64,000 nucleotides of DNA from Chitinophaga sp. Ak27 (GTDB taxonomy: Bacteria; Bacteroidota; Bacteroidia; Chitinophagales; Chitinophagaceae): NCBI RefSeq assembly GCF_012726295.1, contig NZ_JABAOB010000003.1, positions 186,001 through 250,000 of the forward strand. Reading direction: 5' to 3'. Both the position numbers and the translations under genes were made by a program. The notes under the pieces are model-generated. The model did not search any database and had not been told where the DNA came from. It worked only from the letters and a program-made list of their open reading frames with translations. Below, piece by piece: positions 25,791 through 34,531 of the stretch. The first letter of the stretch is position 1, and each line of letters opens with the position of its first letter.

Positions 25791-28700
25791 ATGAAAAGAT
25801 CTTTCTCACGTTTTGTCTGTATGATAGCATGTCTGCTATTTCAGCAACTCACCATGGCACAGGGAAATTCCTCTACGGTGGAGGGAAATGTACTGGACGC
25901 CCAAAAAACGCCTCTTGTAGGGGTAACTGTTTCTATTAAAGGAAGGAGTTCCGGCACACAAACAGATGCCAAAGGACATTACCGGCTACAGGTGAAAGAC
26001 CCGGCTAATGCCACGTTGGTATTCACTTTTATTGGTTTTTCATCGGTAGAAGAACCTATCAAAGGTCGCACTATCATCCCGGTCATCCTGCAGGAAGACC
26101 GTAAAAAACTGGAAGAAATCGTAGTTGTAGGGTATGGCCAGCAGAAGAAAAAAGATGTAACCGGCGCCATCTCCTCGGTAGGCACCAAAGCCATACAGGA
26201 CGTACCGGTTACCAATCCGCAACAAGCCCTCCAAGGCCGCGCTCCCGGCGTGGAAGTTATTAACAATAGCGCCAAACCCGGCGACGAACCACAGGTACGT
26301 ATCCGCGGTACCCGATCTCTGTCGGCCGGCAACGACCCGCTCTACGTGGTAGATGGTATTCCGTACGCTGGTAATCTCAGCGATATCGGTACAGGAGTAA
26401 TACAATCGATGGATATTTTGAAAGATGCCTCAGCCACAGCCATTTATGGTTCCAGAGGCGCCAACGGCGTTGTGCTCATTACTACTCAACGCGGTAAGCT
26501 GAGTAAACCCGTGGTATCCTACAGCGGCTCCTACGGTTATGTACAACAGCTGGGCGAAACAGATATGATGGATGCCAACCACTTCATTGAAATGCGCCGT
26601 GAAGCCAACCGCACCATCGGCAAGTATAACGATAATAACCGCGACTCTTCCGACGCCGTTATCTTTAATGCCACCGAACTGGCCAATATTAAAAAAGGAA
26701 CAAATGTTGACTGGCAAAAGCTCATGATCTCCCCGGGATACCAAACCAACCACGCTATCTCTGTAGCTGGCGGCTCGGAAAGAACCAAGTATACCGTGGG
26801 ACTCGGATACTTTAAAGACCAGGGCGTATTGAAATTACAGAGCTACGAACGCTATAACATCAACCTGGGCATCGACCAGATGATAGGCAGCCGGGTACGC
26901 GTAGGGGCATCCCTGTTAGGCGCTTACAGCCTGCGCAACGGCGAAACTTATAATGGTATCGATAATGCCTTGAAAATGCTGCCTATCGCATCGCCCTACG
27001 ATGATAAAGGCAACCTCATTATCCTGCCTACCGGCGATAGCCAGCAACCCAATCCACTACTGGATTATGTACCCGGTAACCGCGTGGAGCTGATGAAACG
27101 TTTCCGCCTCTTTACCAGTTTGTACGGAGAAGTGGAAATCGTTAATGGCCTGAAATACCGGCTGAACGTAGGTCCAGACCTGCAATACTACAACTATGGC
27201 CTTTTCCAGGGTAAAAACAATACCAACCTGCTGATAGGTGGTGGCGACGCACAGGCCAGCAAAGGCAACGCATCCACCCTGGCTTATACCATTGAAAACG
27301 TGTTGACTTATAACAAGTCTATCAAAAAGCATAATCTCGCTGCTACTGGCTTGTACAGCGTACAACGGCAAACAGCTGATGTCATGACCACCAACGTAAG
27401 AGGGATCCCGGTGGAAACACAGCAATATTTTAACCTGGGACAAGCGCTCTCCGTAACAGGCGTAACCAGCAGTCTCAGTACCTGGACTATCCTCTCTTAC
27501 ATGGGACGTATTAACTATGGTTACGACGATCGTTACCTGTTAACACTCACCCTCCGCGCCGACGGCTCTTCCCGTTTTGCACCCGGGAAAAAATGGGGTT
27601 ACTTCCCTTCCATAGCAGTAGCCTGGAATATTATCAACGAAGCCCCCTTCAAAAACCAGCATACCCTCGATAACTTAAAGCTCCGCGCCAGCTATGGCCG
27701 TATCGGTAACACCGGTATCAACCCTTATGCTACGCAGGGATTGTTGACCAGGATCCCTTACTCCTACGGTGGAAAGGGCTCCCTGGGCTTTGTACCGGGA
27801 GATTTGCGCAATCCTAACCTGACCTGGGAAACCACTACTTCCACTGATATAGGCCTGGATTTCGGCTTCTTCAATGGCCGCATTACCGGTGTGGTGGAAT
27901 GGTATAACCAGAAAACCACCGACCTCCTGATGCCGCACCTGCTGCCCTTCAGCAATGGCTTCAACCAGGTACTGGAAAACCTGGGCACTTCGAGGAACCG
28001 TGGATGGGAAGTAGGACTCTCTGCTATCATCATCGACAACCCTAAAGGCTTTAGCTGGAAGATGGATGCAAACGTTTTCAGGAACCGCTCCAAGATCCTT
28101 TCTATTGGCGGTGGAAGAAGTGCAGACGTGGGTAATGGCTGGTTTGTAGGTCAGCCTACTTATGTCTATTACGACTTTAAAAAGACAGGTATCTGGCAGG
28201 TGGAAGACGCTAAGCTTGCCGCTAAATATGGCGTAAAACCAGGAGAGATCCGGCTGGAAGATGTGAACAAAGACAGCACGATCGATGCCAAAGACAGGCA
28301 GATACTGGGTTCCCCGGAACCTAAATGGTCGGCCGGTACCACCCAACGCTTTTCTTATAAAGGTTTTGAATTGTCGATCGTAGCATTTGCCCGCATAGGC
28401 AGTATGATACGGAGTGATTTTTACTCTAACTATAATACCCTCTTTGGTCGTTACAATAACCTGAACATTGATTATAACACGCCTTCCAATCCTACCAACG
28501 ATTTTCCAAGGCCCAATGCCAACCAGGAAAGACCCAGCAACTACCAGTCGCTCAGCTATTTTGATGGCTCTTACTTCAAAATCAGGAATATCACCCTGGC
28601 TTATAGCTTGCCGGATGCACTCGTAAAACGGATGCAGATGCAGGAATTACGCTTTAGCGTAGGAGTGAAGCAGCCGCTGATCATTGCACCTTACCGCCAA

Positions 28701-28796
28701 CAGTGGAAAGGAATAGATCCGGAAGATGTGAATGTAATCGGTATTGATGCACCAGCCACCTGGATGTTGCAATTTGGATTGAATGCGAGATTTTAA
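25791..28796 (+). CDS. SusC/RagA TonB-linked outer membrane protein without STN domain (locus 2)
   Basis: A 1001-residue transporter. The signal peptide ends TMAQGNSS, and a carboxypeptidase-regulatory domain follows directly (VEGNVLDAQKTPLVGVTVSI at about 30-49). The plug carries IVVVGYGQQKKKDVTGAISS (about 112-131) and SMDILKDASATAIYGSRGAN, followed by the beta barrel ending LQFGLNARF. Unlike the other two SusC proteins here it has no STN domain, and no sigma/FecR pair precedes it. Instead its upstream region has LacI-like palindromes shared with the divergent DUF1080 gene. It works with the SusD coded 23 bp downstream. A glycoside or modified sugar substrate is inferred. Confidence 0.94.
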   Translation: MKRSFSRFVCMIACLLFQQLTMAQGNSSTVEGNVLDAQKTPLVGVTVSIKGRSSGTQTDAKGHYRLQVKDPANATLVFTFIGFSSVEEPIKGRTIIPVILQEDRKKLEEIVVVGYGQQKKKDVTGAISSVGTKAIQDVPVTNPQQALQGRAPGVEVINNSAKPGDEPQVRIRGTRSLSAGNDPLYVVDGIPYAGNLSDIGTGVIQSMDILKDASATAIYGSRGANGVVLITTQRGKLSKPVVSYSGSYGYVQQLGETDMMDANHFIEMRREANRTIGKYNDNNRDSSDAVIFNATELANIKKGTNVDWQKLMISPGYQTNHAISVAGGSERTKYTVGLGYFKDQGVLKLQSYERYNINLGIDQMIGSRVRVGASLLGAYSLRNGETYNGIDNALKMLPIASPYDDKGNLIILPTGDSQQPNPLLDYVPGNRVELMKRFRLFTSLYGEVEIVNGLKYRLNVGPDLQYYNYGLFQGKNNTNLLIGGGDAQASKGNASTLAYTIENVLTYNKSIKKHNLAATGLYSVQRQTADVMTTNVRGIPVETQQYFNLGQALSVTGVTSSLSTWTILSYMGRINYGYDDRYLLTLTLRADGSSRFAPGKKWGYFPSIAVAWNIINEAPFKNQHTLDNLKLRASYGRIGNTGINPYATQGLLTRIPYSYGGKGSLGFVPGDLRNPNLTWETTTSTDIGLDFGFFNGRITGVVEWYNQKTTDLLMPHLLPFSNGFNQVLENLGTSRNRGWEVGLSAIIIDNPKGFSWKMDANVFRNRSKILSIGGGRSADVGNGWFVGQPTYVYYDFKKTGIWQVEDAKLAAKYGVKPGEIRLEDVNKDSTIDAKDRQILGSPEPKWSAGTTQRFSYKGFELSIVAFARIGSMIRSDFYSNYNTLFGRYNNLNIDYNTPSNPTNDFPRPNANQERPSNYQSLSYFDGSYFKIRNITLAYSLPDALVKRMQMQELRFSVGVKQPLIIAPYRQQWKGIDPEDVNVIGIDAPATWMLQFGLNARF

Positions 28797-28819
28797 TCAA
28801 CTCTTAAAAGGAAAACGTT

Positions 28820-30430
28820 ATGAAATATATAGTGCCTATCATGTTACTGGCTTTTGCAGTAAGCTCCTGTAACAAAATGCTGGATGAAAAAGTAGTCACC
28901 AATGTGACAGACGATTTTTATAATACCAAAGCCGGATTTCAAACCGCCGTTACCGGCTCCTATGTGGCGATGCGTAACTTTTACAGTACGGAAAGAGGGA
29001 TGACGCTAACAGAAACCGGTACAGATATTTATACCAATGGCTCCGATGGTAACTACAAATTTACCAGTCAATATACTTCGCAGCTGGATGCCCGCTACGA
29101 CCATGTGAGGGAAGTATGGAACAGCTTTTATCAAACCATCAATACCTGTAATGTGGTGGTAGACCGGGCCAATAACATCCCGGGGCTCGATGATGCCACC
29201 AAAAAAACAGGCGTAGCAGAGGCGTTGTTCTGCCGCGCGCATTACCATTTTATCCTGATGGAAATGTTTGGGGCCATACCCTTACAGCTACATGAGAATA
29301 CTAAGATTGTAACGGAATCGCACCGCGACAGCGTTGCCGCTGTATACGATGCTGTGATCGCCGACCTGCTGGCGGCTGATAAAGACTTGCCGGCAGCTGC
29401 TGCCAACTGGGGACGGGCTACCAAAGCGGCTGCTGAACACCTGCTGGCCAGGGTATACCTCACCCGCGCTTCTTCGCCCCAGGCTAAACCGACAGATTAT
29501 GCCGATGCTGCGAAATATGCCGACCAAGTGATCAAAAATTTCGGATTCCGCCTGCTGGATGATCCCGGACAGGTATGGGCGCAGGGCAAGGAAAATAATT
29601 CAGAAACAGTATTTGCCGCGCAATACACCGCCGATCCGCTGTATGGTTATCCTGACAATAATGCCTGCCGCTTTTTCCTGATGCAGTACGATGTATTGGC
29701 CGGTATGAAACGTGATCTGCCTAATGGCACGCCCTGGAAGCGTTTCCGCCCTACAAAATTCCTGATCGACACGCTGTATAAAGACCGCGTACATGATGTA
29801 CGTTACGAAAAGTTCTTTACTACCGTATGGTACGCCAATACCGCTACCTCCAAGTTAAATGTAGGAGATACCGCCGTATACCTGCCAGGCTATGATGTTA
29901 CCAAAGCAGAAATAGAGAGTAAAAAATACATGCTGGTGCCGCCTAGGCTGTATACCGAACGCCTGTATCCTTCCCTGAATAAGTTTGCCGATTCCCTACG
30001 CCCGGATAACCAGGCTTCGGGTGTAAGGCCCTTTATCGCTTTCCGTCTCGCAGAAGCTTACCTGATCGAAGCAGAAGCCAAAATGATGCAGGGGGATAAT
30101 CAGGGCGCCGCCGACCTGGTAAACATAGTACGCTGGAGAGCCGCCCGGGTAGGTGCTACACCAGTCGAAACACAGGCCAATCGCGATGCGCTCACCGTTA
30201 AAGCATCCGATATGACCATCGACTTTATACTCGACGAAAGAGGACGGGAGCTGGTAGGCGAGCAAATGCGCTGGTTTGACCTGACCCGTACCCACAAATT
30301 GCTGGAAAGAGTACAACTACATAATACCGAAGGGGGACCCAACATTCAACCTAAACATGTACTACGCCCAATTCCACAGGACCAGATAGACAGATCGTCT
30401 AATCCGTTCCCACAGAATCCTGGCTACTAG
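28820..30430 (+). CDS. SusD/RagB nutrient-binding lipoprotein (locus 2)
   Basis: A 536-residue surface lipoprotein, lipidated at C17 (AVSSCNKMLDE). Family segments are the N-terminal helix region with repeats (VAEALFCRAHYHFILMEMFG; AAEHLLARVYLTRAS) and the C-terminal FRLAEAYLIEAEAKMMQGD, LDERGRELVGEQMRWFDLTR and LRPIPQDQIDR. It partners with the SusC directly upstream. The operon ends here, and the next bases form dispersed repeat copy A, a long hairpin that could also end transcription. Confidence 0.94.
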   Translation: MKYIVPIMLLAFAVSSCNKMLDEKVVTNVTDDFYNTKAGFQTAVTGSYVAMRNFYSTERGMTLTETGTDIYTNGSDGNYKFTSQYTSQLDARYDHVREVWNSFYQTINTCNVVVDRANNIPGLDDATKKTGVAEALFCRAHYHFILMEMFGAIPLQLHENTKIVTESHRDSVAAVYDAVIADLLAADKDLPAAAANWGRATKAAAEHLLARVYLTRASSPQAKPTDYADAAKYADQVIKNFGFRLLDDPGQVWAQGKENNSETVFAAQYTADPLYGYPDNNACRFFLMQYDVLAGMKRDLPNGTPWKRFRPTKFLIDTLYKDRVHDVRYEKFFTTVWYANTATSKLNVGDTAVYLPGYDVTKAEIESKKYMLVPPRLYTERLYPSLNKFADSLRPDNQASGVRPFIAFRLAEAYLIEAEAKMMQGDNQGAADLVNIVRWRAARVGATPVETQANRDALTVKASDMTIDFILDERGRELVGEQMRWFDLTRTHKLLERVQLHNTEGGPNIQPKHVLRPIPQDQIDRSSNPFPQNPGY

Positions 30431-30435
30431 TAGCA

Positions 30436-30556
30436 ACAGAAAGCTTAAAGCTTAAAACAAAAGGCTATTGAGGCGAATGACCTTGGCGATTTTTAATATT
30501 CGCTTTGATCATTCGCCTCAATGGCTTTTTGCTTTCTGCCTGCTGCTTTTTGCTTA
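30436..30556. repeat. dispersed hairpin repeat, copy A
   Basis: Intergenic inverted repeat between susD and the DJ-1 gene. The inner stem GGCTATTGAGGCGAATGA (30463-30480) pairs with TCATTCGCCTCAATGGC (30509-30525). Outer purine/pyrimidine arms flank it (GAAAGCTTAAAGC on the left; GCTTTTTGCTTTCTGCC and GCTGCTTTTTGCT on the right). The loop holds AATATTCGCTT, shared with copies at 40899-41067 and 45224-45319. The left outer arm is more degenerate than in the other copies. Confidence 0.75.
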
Positions 30557-30586
30557 TCTTCATTAACTCAAAAAACCTTTCGTCCT

Positions 30587-31168
30587 ATGGCACAGAAAAA
30601 GATATTGCTACTTACCGGTGATTATGCAGAGGATTATGAAACCATGGTACCTTTCCAGATGCTGCAGATGATCGGCCATGATGTACATGCTGTTTGTCCG
30701 GATAAAGCAGCCGGCGATAAAATCAAAACAGCGATCCATGATTTTGAGGGCGATCAAACCTATAGCGAAAAGCCAGGACATGGTTTTGTACTCAACGCCA
30801 CTTTCAACGATGTTGCAGGCGCCGATTATGATGCCCTCGTTATTGCCGGTGGCCGGGCGCCGGAATACCTGCGTTTAAATAAGAACGTGCTGGAGCTGGT
30901 AAAACACTTTTTCCTGGAAGATAAACCCGTGGCGGCAGTATGTCATGGTATCCAGATCCTGACAGCAGCCGACGTGGTGCGCGGCAAAAAATTAACCGCT
31001 TACCCTGCAGTAGCACCTGAAGTCACGGCCGCAGGTGGTACCTATGTATCAGTGAATGTATATGAGGCAGTGGTAGATGGTAAACTGGTGACGGCACCCG
31101 CATGGCCTGCTCATCCGCAATGGATAGCCGCATTTTTACAGGTGCTGGGAACCAGTATAACGCTGTAA
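30587..31168 (+). CDS. DJ-1/PfpI family (class I glutamine amidotransferase-like) protein
   Basis: A 193-residue cytoplasmic protein of the DJ-1/PfpI superfamily. It starts [18 protein letters not shown], with the conserved acidic residue E15, and has the nucleophile-elbow cysteine C119 in [10 protein letters not shown], preceded by [16 protein letters not shown]. Members include deglycase/glyoxalase-like enzymes, proteases and stress proteins, and sequence alone does not separate them. I chose the ATG at 30587. An in-frame extension back to 30521 would be translated from the repeat and has no family similarity. Expression is probably from a promoter in or after the repeat. Confidence 0.85.
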   Translation: MAQKKILLLTGDYAEDYETMVPFQMLQMIGHDVHAVCPDKAAGDKIKTAIHDFEGDQTYSEKPGHGFVLNATFNDVAGADYDALVIAGGRAPEYLRLNKNVLELVKHFFLEDKPVAAVCHGIQILTAADVVRGKKLTAYPAVAPEVTAAGGTYVSVNVYEAVVDGKLVTAPAWPAHPQWIAAFLQVLGTSITL

Positions 31169-31234
31169 ATTTCATTATTTGTAATATATTGATTACAAAT
31201 ACCATAAAGAAAGTTTAAATTATCTTTCTACGGA

Positions 31235-31266
31235 TTTTCAAATTAAACGGGCATTACTTACCTTTG
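31235..31266 (+). promoter_or_regulatory. promoter of atpG
   Basis: TTTT at 31235-31238, 20-base spacer, TACCTTTG at 31259-31266 (exact TAnnTTTG). The predicted start is near 31272, giving a leader of about 65 bases before the ATG at 31337. It indicates that atpG here is transcribed on its own. Confidence 0.65.
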
Positions 31267-31336
31267 CAGCCAAATTCAGGAGGCTATCCCTGCATTGGCA
31301 ATTGATAATTCGTAATTTGTAATTGATTTTTATAAT

Positions 31337-32221
31337 ATGTCCGGACAGCTTAAAGAAGTTCGTAACCGAATCAAATCTATTCAATCTGGTCAGCAGATCA
31401 CCAAAGCCATGAAAATGGTAAGTGCTGCTAAATTAAGACGCGCCCAGGATGCTATCATGCTGATGCGCCCTTATGCTGTAAAGCTCCAGGAAATGTTACA
31501 GAATATTGTTTCCAACAGCGAAGGCAATATCAATACACCACTGGCGGCACAGCGCCCTGTTGAAAAAGTATTGATCGTGGTTATTACGTCTGACAGAGGT
31601 TTGTGCGGTGCTTTCAACTCTAACCTGATCAAAACGGCTAAACGCGTGATCCGCGAAAAGTACACAGAACAGTTTGAGAAAGGCAACGTAGAACTGTTAC
31701 CAATTGGTAAAAAAGGCTACGAGCACTTTATGCAAAACGGTTATAAAGTAAATGGCCAATTCTGGCAGATTTTCTCCAGCCTTACTTTTGATCACGTAAA
31801 AGAAGCTGCAGCAGTAGCCCTGAATGGTTTTACCAACGGTACTTATGATGCAGTGGAAATTGTGTACAGCGAATTTAAAAACGCCGCTACACAACTATTT
31901 GTAACAGAACAGTTCCTGCCTATTGCTAAGGTGGAAAACCAGGATAAAAGCGGTCTGAAAGCTGACTTCATTTTCGAGCCTGAGAAAGAAACCCTGATTG
32001 CAGAACTGATGCCTAAAATTCTGAATACCCAGTTCTTTAAAGCCATCCTGGATTCACATGCTTCTGAGCATGGCGCCCGTATGACTGCAATGGACAAGGC
32101 AACAGAAAACGCCAGCGAAATGCTGCGTTCCCTGAAGATCTCTTACAACCGCGCCCGTCAGGCAGCAATTACCACCGAGCTGACAGAAATCGTGAGCGGT
32201 GCTGCAGCATTGGCTGGATAA
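31337..32221 (+). CDS. atpG: ATP synthase F1 subunit gamma
   Basis: A 294-residue central-stalk subunit of the F1Fo ATP synthase. The N-terminal helix (MSGQLKEVRNRIKSIQSGQQ, then ITKAMKMVSAAKLRRAQ) and the C-terminal helix (MTAMDKATENASEMLRSLKI, then YNRARQAAITTELTEIVSGA) form the rotating coiled coil. LIVVITSDRGLCGAFNSNL is the conserved central motif. Length is normal. Its partner genes (atpA, atpH, atpD) are not adjacent: a DJ-1 gene lies upstream and scpB downstream. It has its own promoter and terminator, so its stoichiometry must be matched from a separate transcript. Confidence 0.96.
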   Translation: MSGQLKEVRNRIKSIQSGQQITKAMKMVSAAKLRRAQDAIMLMRPYAVKLQEMLQNIVSNSEGNINTPLAAQRPVEKVLIVVITSDRGLCGAFNSNLIKTAKRVIREKYTEQFEKGNVELLPIGKKGYEHFMQNGYKVNGQFWQIFSSLTFDHVKEAAAVALNGFTNGTYDAVEIVYSEFKNAATQLFVTEQFLPIAKVENQDKSGLKADFIFEPEKETLIAELMPKILNTQFFKAILDSHASEHGARMTAMDKATENASEMLRSLKISYNRARQAAITTELTEIVSGAAALAG

Positions 32222-32279
32222 GCAGTGTAAGACACTTTTTAACATTAAAGTCAACAACTGAATTAATATTTTCAGATTA

Positions 32280-32317
32280 GGGTCAAAGACTGTATTTTCG
32301 GTCTTTGACCTTTTTTT
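32280..32317 (+). terminator. rho-independent terminator of atpG
   Basis: GGTCAAAGAC (32281-32290), 10-base loop, GTCTTTGACC (32301-32310), then seven T (32311-32317). A textbook terminator 60 bp after the atpG stop; the scpB ATG follows 24 bp later. Confidence 0.93.
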
Positions 32318-32341
32318 ATAAAATCCACCTCCTGTTAACGT

Positions 32342-33628
32342 ATGGAAATATCACAGATCATCCCGCACGTGGAAGCATTAATTTTTGCCGCCGACAGGCC
32401 CTTGCCTTTGCTGGAAATAGTGGATCTGCTCAACAATGCATTGGCTTTCCTGGAAGACCGCACCAACCTGGATCAGGTAGAAGCCGCCATGGAGGCCATC
32501 CGGGAAAAATACAGCTCAGAGTTTTATGCGTTTGAAGTACGTAGTAGCGGTGGTGGCTATCAATTCCTTACCAAGAAAGAATATTACCAGACAGTAGCCC
32601 AGCTGAACGGGGATAAATTCCTCAAACGCCTGTCTACCGCAGCACTGGAAACCCTTGCTATTATTGCTTACCGCCAGCCTATTTCCAAAGGAGAAATTGA
32701 ATACATCCGGGGCGTAAGTACTGATTACTCTATCCAGAAACTCCTGGAAAAAGAGTTGATCGTTATTACCGGCCGTAGCGAAGACCAACCAGGTAAACCC
32801 CTGCTGTACGCTGTGTCCCGCTCTTTCATGGATTATTTTGGCCTCGCCTCTGTAGCCGATCTGCCTAAGCTGAAAGAACTGTTTGATGAAGAAATCGTAC
32901 AACCCACGCTGATCAGCGACGAAACAGCTACCCTCGGCAGAGGTGAACATAGTCAACAGAGTAATACAGAAGGTATTCATTCCCTGATGGTTTCGGAAGA
33001 TGGAGAATTACTCGATCCCGATCACCAGCTCGATCATGTTGCCGCCGCTCCACCTGAAGATGAGCACCCTGCTTCGGAAGATGAAGAGGTAGAACCAGAT
33101 GATGAAATTGTGCGCCTCGATGATTTTATCGAAGAAGCCAACGAGGAACTGGAAAATAACGATGAAGAAACCGGGAGTGCCGAAATTACCAATATCCCCG
33201 CACCCGAACTCGAAGCAGCACCAGATGAAGAAATAATTGACGGGGAAAGTAATGAAGATCCGGATGGCATCATGGAAGATGCTATCTCCCATATGGCGGA
33301 TACCACAGCAAACATCCCTGCAGCGGAAGAAGAAGCCGATAAAAAGGAAGACACAGACGAAAAGCCGGAAGAGGACGATGGCCTGGAGGAATTCGACAAC
33401 TCATTTGAAGAGCGGCTTTTCGGGGAAAAATTATTACAGGTGAATGGTCCTGATGCGGGTAATGAAGAAGAGGAAGAGGACGAAGATGAGGATGAAAACG
33501 ATGATGATGATGATGATGATTGGGATGAAGAAGAGGAAGACGACGATGAAGAAGAGGACGACGGTGATGAGGAAGATGACGAAGAAGACGATGACGAAAG
33601 TACAGATCCCGGCGACAGAAGAAAATAA
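32342..33628 (+). CDS. scpB: SMC-ScpAB complex subunit ScpB with a long acidic C-terminal tail
   Basis: A 428-residue protein. Residues 1 to about 200 are ScpB: a winged-helix pair with EISQIIPHVEALIFAADRPL, ALETLAIIAYRQPISKGEIE, YIRGVSTDYSIQKLLEKEL and GRPLLYAVS-like SEDQPGKPLLYAVSRSFMDYF. It acts with ScpA and SMC in chromosome condensation and segregation. ScpB proteins are commonly about 170-220 residues. Here roughly 225 extra residues follow, almost all Asp/Glu-rich and low in complexity, ending in a run of D/E from about 375. The tail is probably disordered. Such acidic tails can mimic DNA or tune protein contacts (inference). The gene stands alone. Confidence 0.93.
   Translation: MEISQIIPHVEALIFAADRPLPLLEIVDLLNNALAFLEDRTNLDQVEAAMEAIREKYSSEFYAFEVRSSGGGYQFLTKKEYYQTVAQLNGDKFLKRLSTAALETLAIIAYRQPISKGEIEYIRGVSTDYSIQKLLEKELIVITGRSEDQPGKPLLYAVSRSFMDYFGLASVADLPKLKELFDEEIVQPTLISDETATLGRGEHSQQSNTEGIHSLMVSEDGELLDPDHQLDHVAAAPPEDEHPASEDEEVEPDDEIVRLDDFIEEANEELENNDEETGSAEITNIPAPELEAAPDEEIIDGESNEDPDGIMEDAISHMADTTANIPAAEEEADKKEDTDEKPEEDDGLEEFDNSFEERLFGEKLLQVNGPDAGNEEEEEDEDEDENDDDDDDDWDEEEEDDDEEEDDGDEEDDEEDDDESTDPGDRRK
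33465..33604 (+). repeat. purine-rich GAA/GAT/GAC low-complexity tract inside scpB
   Basis: About 140 bases of near-continuous GAx codons coding for the acidic tail, including six uninterrupted GAT units within 33498-33521. The purine/pyrimidine strand bias makes it prone to slippage, so tail length may vary between strains. The serine-rich frame on the opposite strand is a shadow of this tract. Confidence 0.75.
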
Positions 33629-33642
33629 GTGTAGATCATAGT

Positions 33643-33671
33643 AACGGCCACACCTTCATAGTGTGGCCGTT
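33643..33671. terminator. hairpin between convergent scpB and punA
   Basis: AACGGCCACAC (33643-33653), loop, GTGTGGCCGTT (33661-33671): an 11-pair perfect GC-rich stem between the two stop codons. T-runs are weak, but the position suits a bidirectional terminator. Confidence 0.65.
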
Positions 33672-33686
33672 GTGTAATAGCAAATG

Positions 33687-34508
33687 TTATAATCCTGCAA
33701 TCACGGTAGCAAAAATCTGGCTCAGCAATTTATCTGCTTTGCCGGCTACTGCGATAATTTCTTCAATAGAAACAGGGTGCAGGTTGTCGGGATCGCATTC
33801 ATCTGTTACTACCGACACCGCGGCGCAAGGCAGTTGCAACTGGTTGGCGACTATCACCTCCGGCACAGTGCTCATCCCTACCAGGTCGGCGCCTATCATG
33901 CGTAAAAAGCGATATTCCGCCCTTGTTTCGAGGTTAGGTCCCATCACGGAAACGTATACGCCTTTTTTCAGGGTAGCGCCCTGTAAAGTGGCGGCAGCCT
34001 GTATTTGAGCGCCCAGCGCCGGATGATAGGGACAGCTCATATCCGGGAAGCGGGGACCATATGCGGCAGCATTGAGGCCACGGAGCGGGTTTTCCGGCTG
34101 CATGTTGATATGATCGTCCAATAAAATAAGATCTCCTTTTTTAAAGGTGGGATTCATCCCGCCGGCTGCATTGCTGAGCAGCAGCTGCTGGACACCCAGT
34201 GCTTTCATGACGCGCACGGGGAAGGTGATTTGCTGCATCGTATAGCCTTCATAGTAATGAAAGCGTCCCTGCATGGCAATAACGGGCGTATCGTTAATAT
34301 GGCCGAGTATCAGGTGGCCTTTATGTGATTCTACCGTGGATTCCGGGAAATGCGGAATTTGCTGGTAGGGAATGGAATGTGCTATTTTGATATGATTTAC
34401 CAGTTCTCCGAGTCCTGTTCCCAACACTACGCCCACACGTGGCTGTTCAAAGGAAAAGGATTGCAGATAGGCAGTAGCCGCCGCTATTTGTTGCAGTAAC
34501 GAGTCCAT
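33687..34508 (-). CDS. punA: purine nucleoside phosphorylase
   Basis: A 273-residue enzyme that splits purine nucleosides with phosphate to free base and ribose-1-phosphate. It is the trimeric PNP type: GVVLGTGLGELV (phosphate-binding glycine loop, about 26-37), HKGHLILGHI, MQGRFHYYEGY (conserved R and H), SNAAGGMNPTFKKGDLILLDDHIN (purine pocket), VSVMGPNLETRAEYR and MSTVPEVIVA. Length is normal. It is the last gene of a minus-strand unit with an SDR oxidoreductase (23 bp upstream) and a DUF1080 protein, an odd combination that mixes salvage and glycoside functions. Confidence 0.95.
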   Translation of the reverse strand: MDSLLQQIAAATAYLQSFSFEQPRVGVVLGTGLGELVNHIKIAHSIPYQQIPHFPESTVESHKGHLILGHINDTPVIAMQGRFHYYEGYTMQQITFPVRVMKALGVQQLLLSNAAGGMNPTFKKGDLILLDDHINMQPENPLRGLNAAAYGPRFPDMSCPYHPALGAQIQAAATLQGATLKKGVYVSVMGPNLETRAEYRFLRMIGADLVGMSTVPEVIVANQLQLPCAAVSVVTDECDPDNLHPVSIEEIIAVAGKADKLLSQIFATVIAGL

Positions 34509-34531
34509 ACGTCATTAAAATTTGCTGCAAA

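Noticed and set aside
30521..30586. N-terminal extension of the DJ-1 protein
   Set aside because: These codons come from the right arm of repeat copy A; the conserved family start is at 30587.
33034..33651. 205-residue serine-rich frame on the minus strand over scpB
   Set aside because: It is the antisense reading of the GAx acidic tract; no family similarity and opposite to a clear gene.
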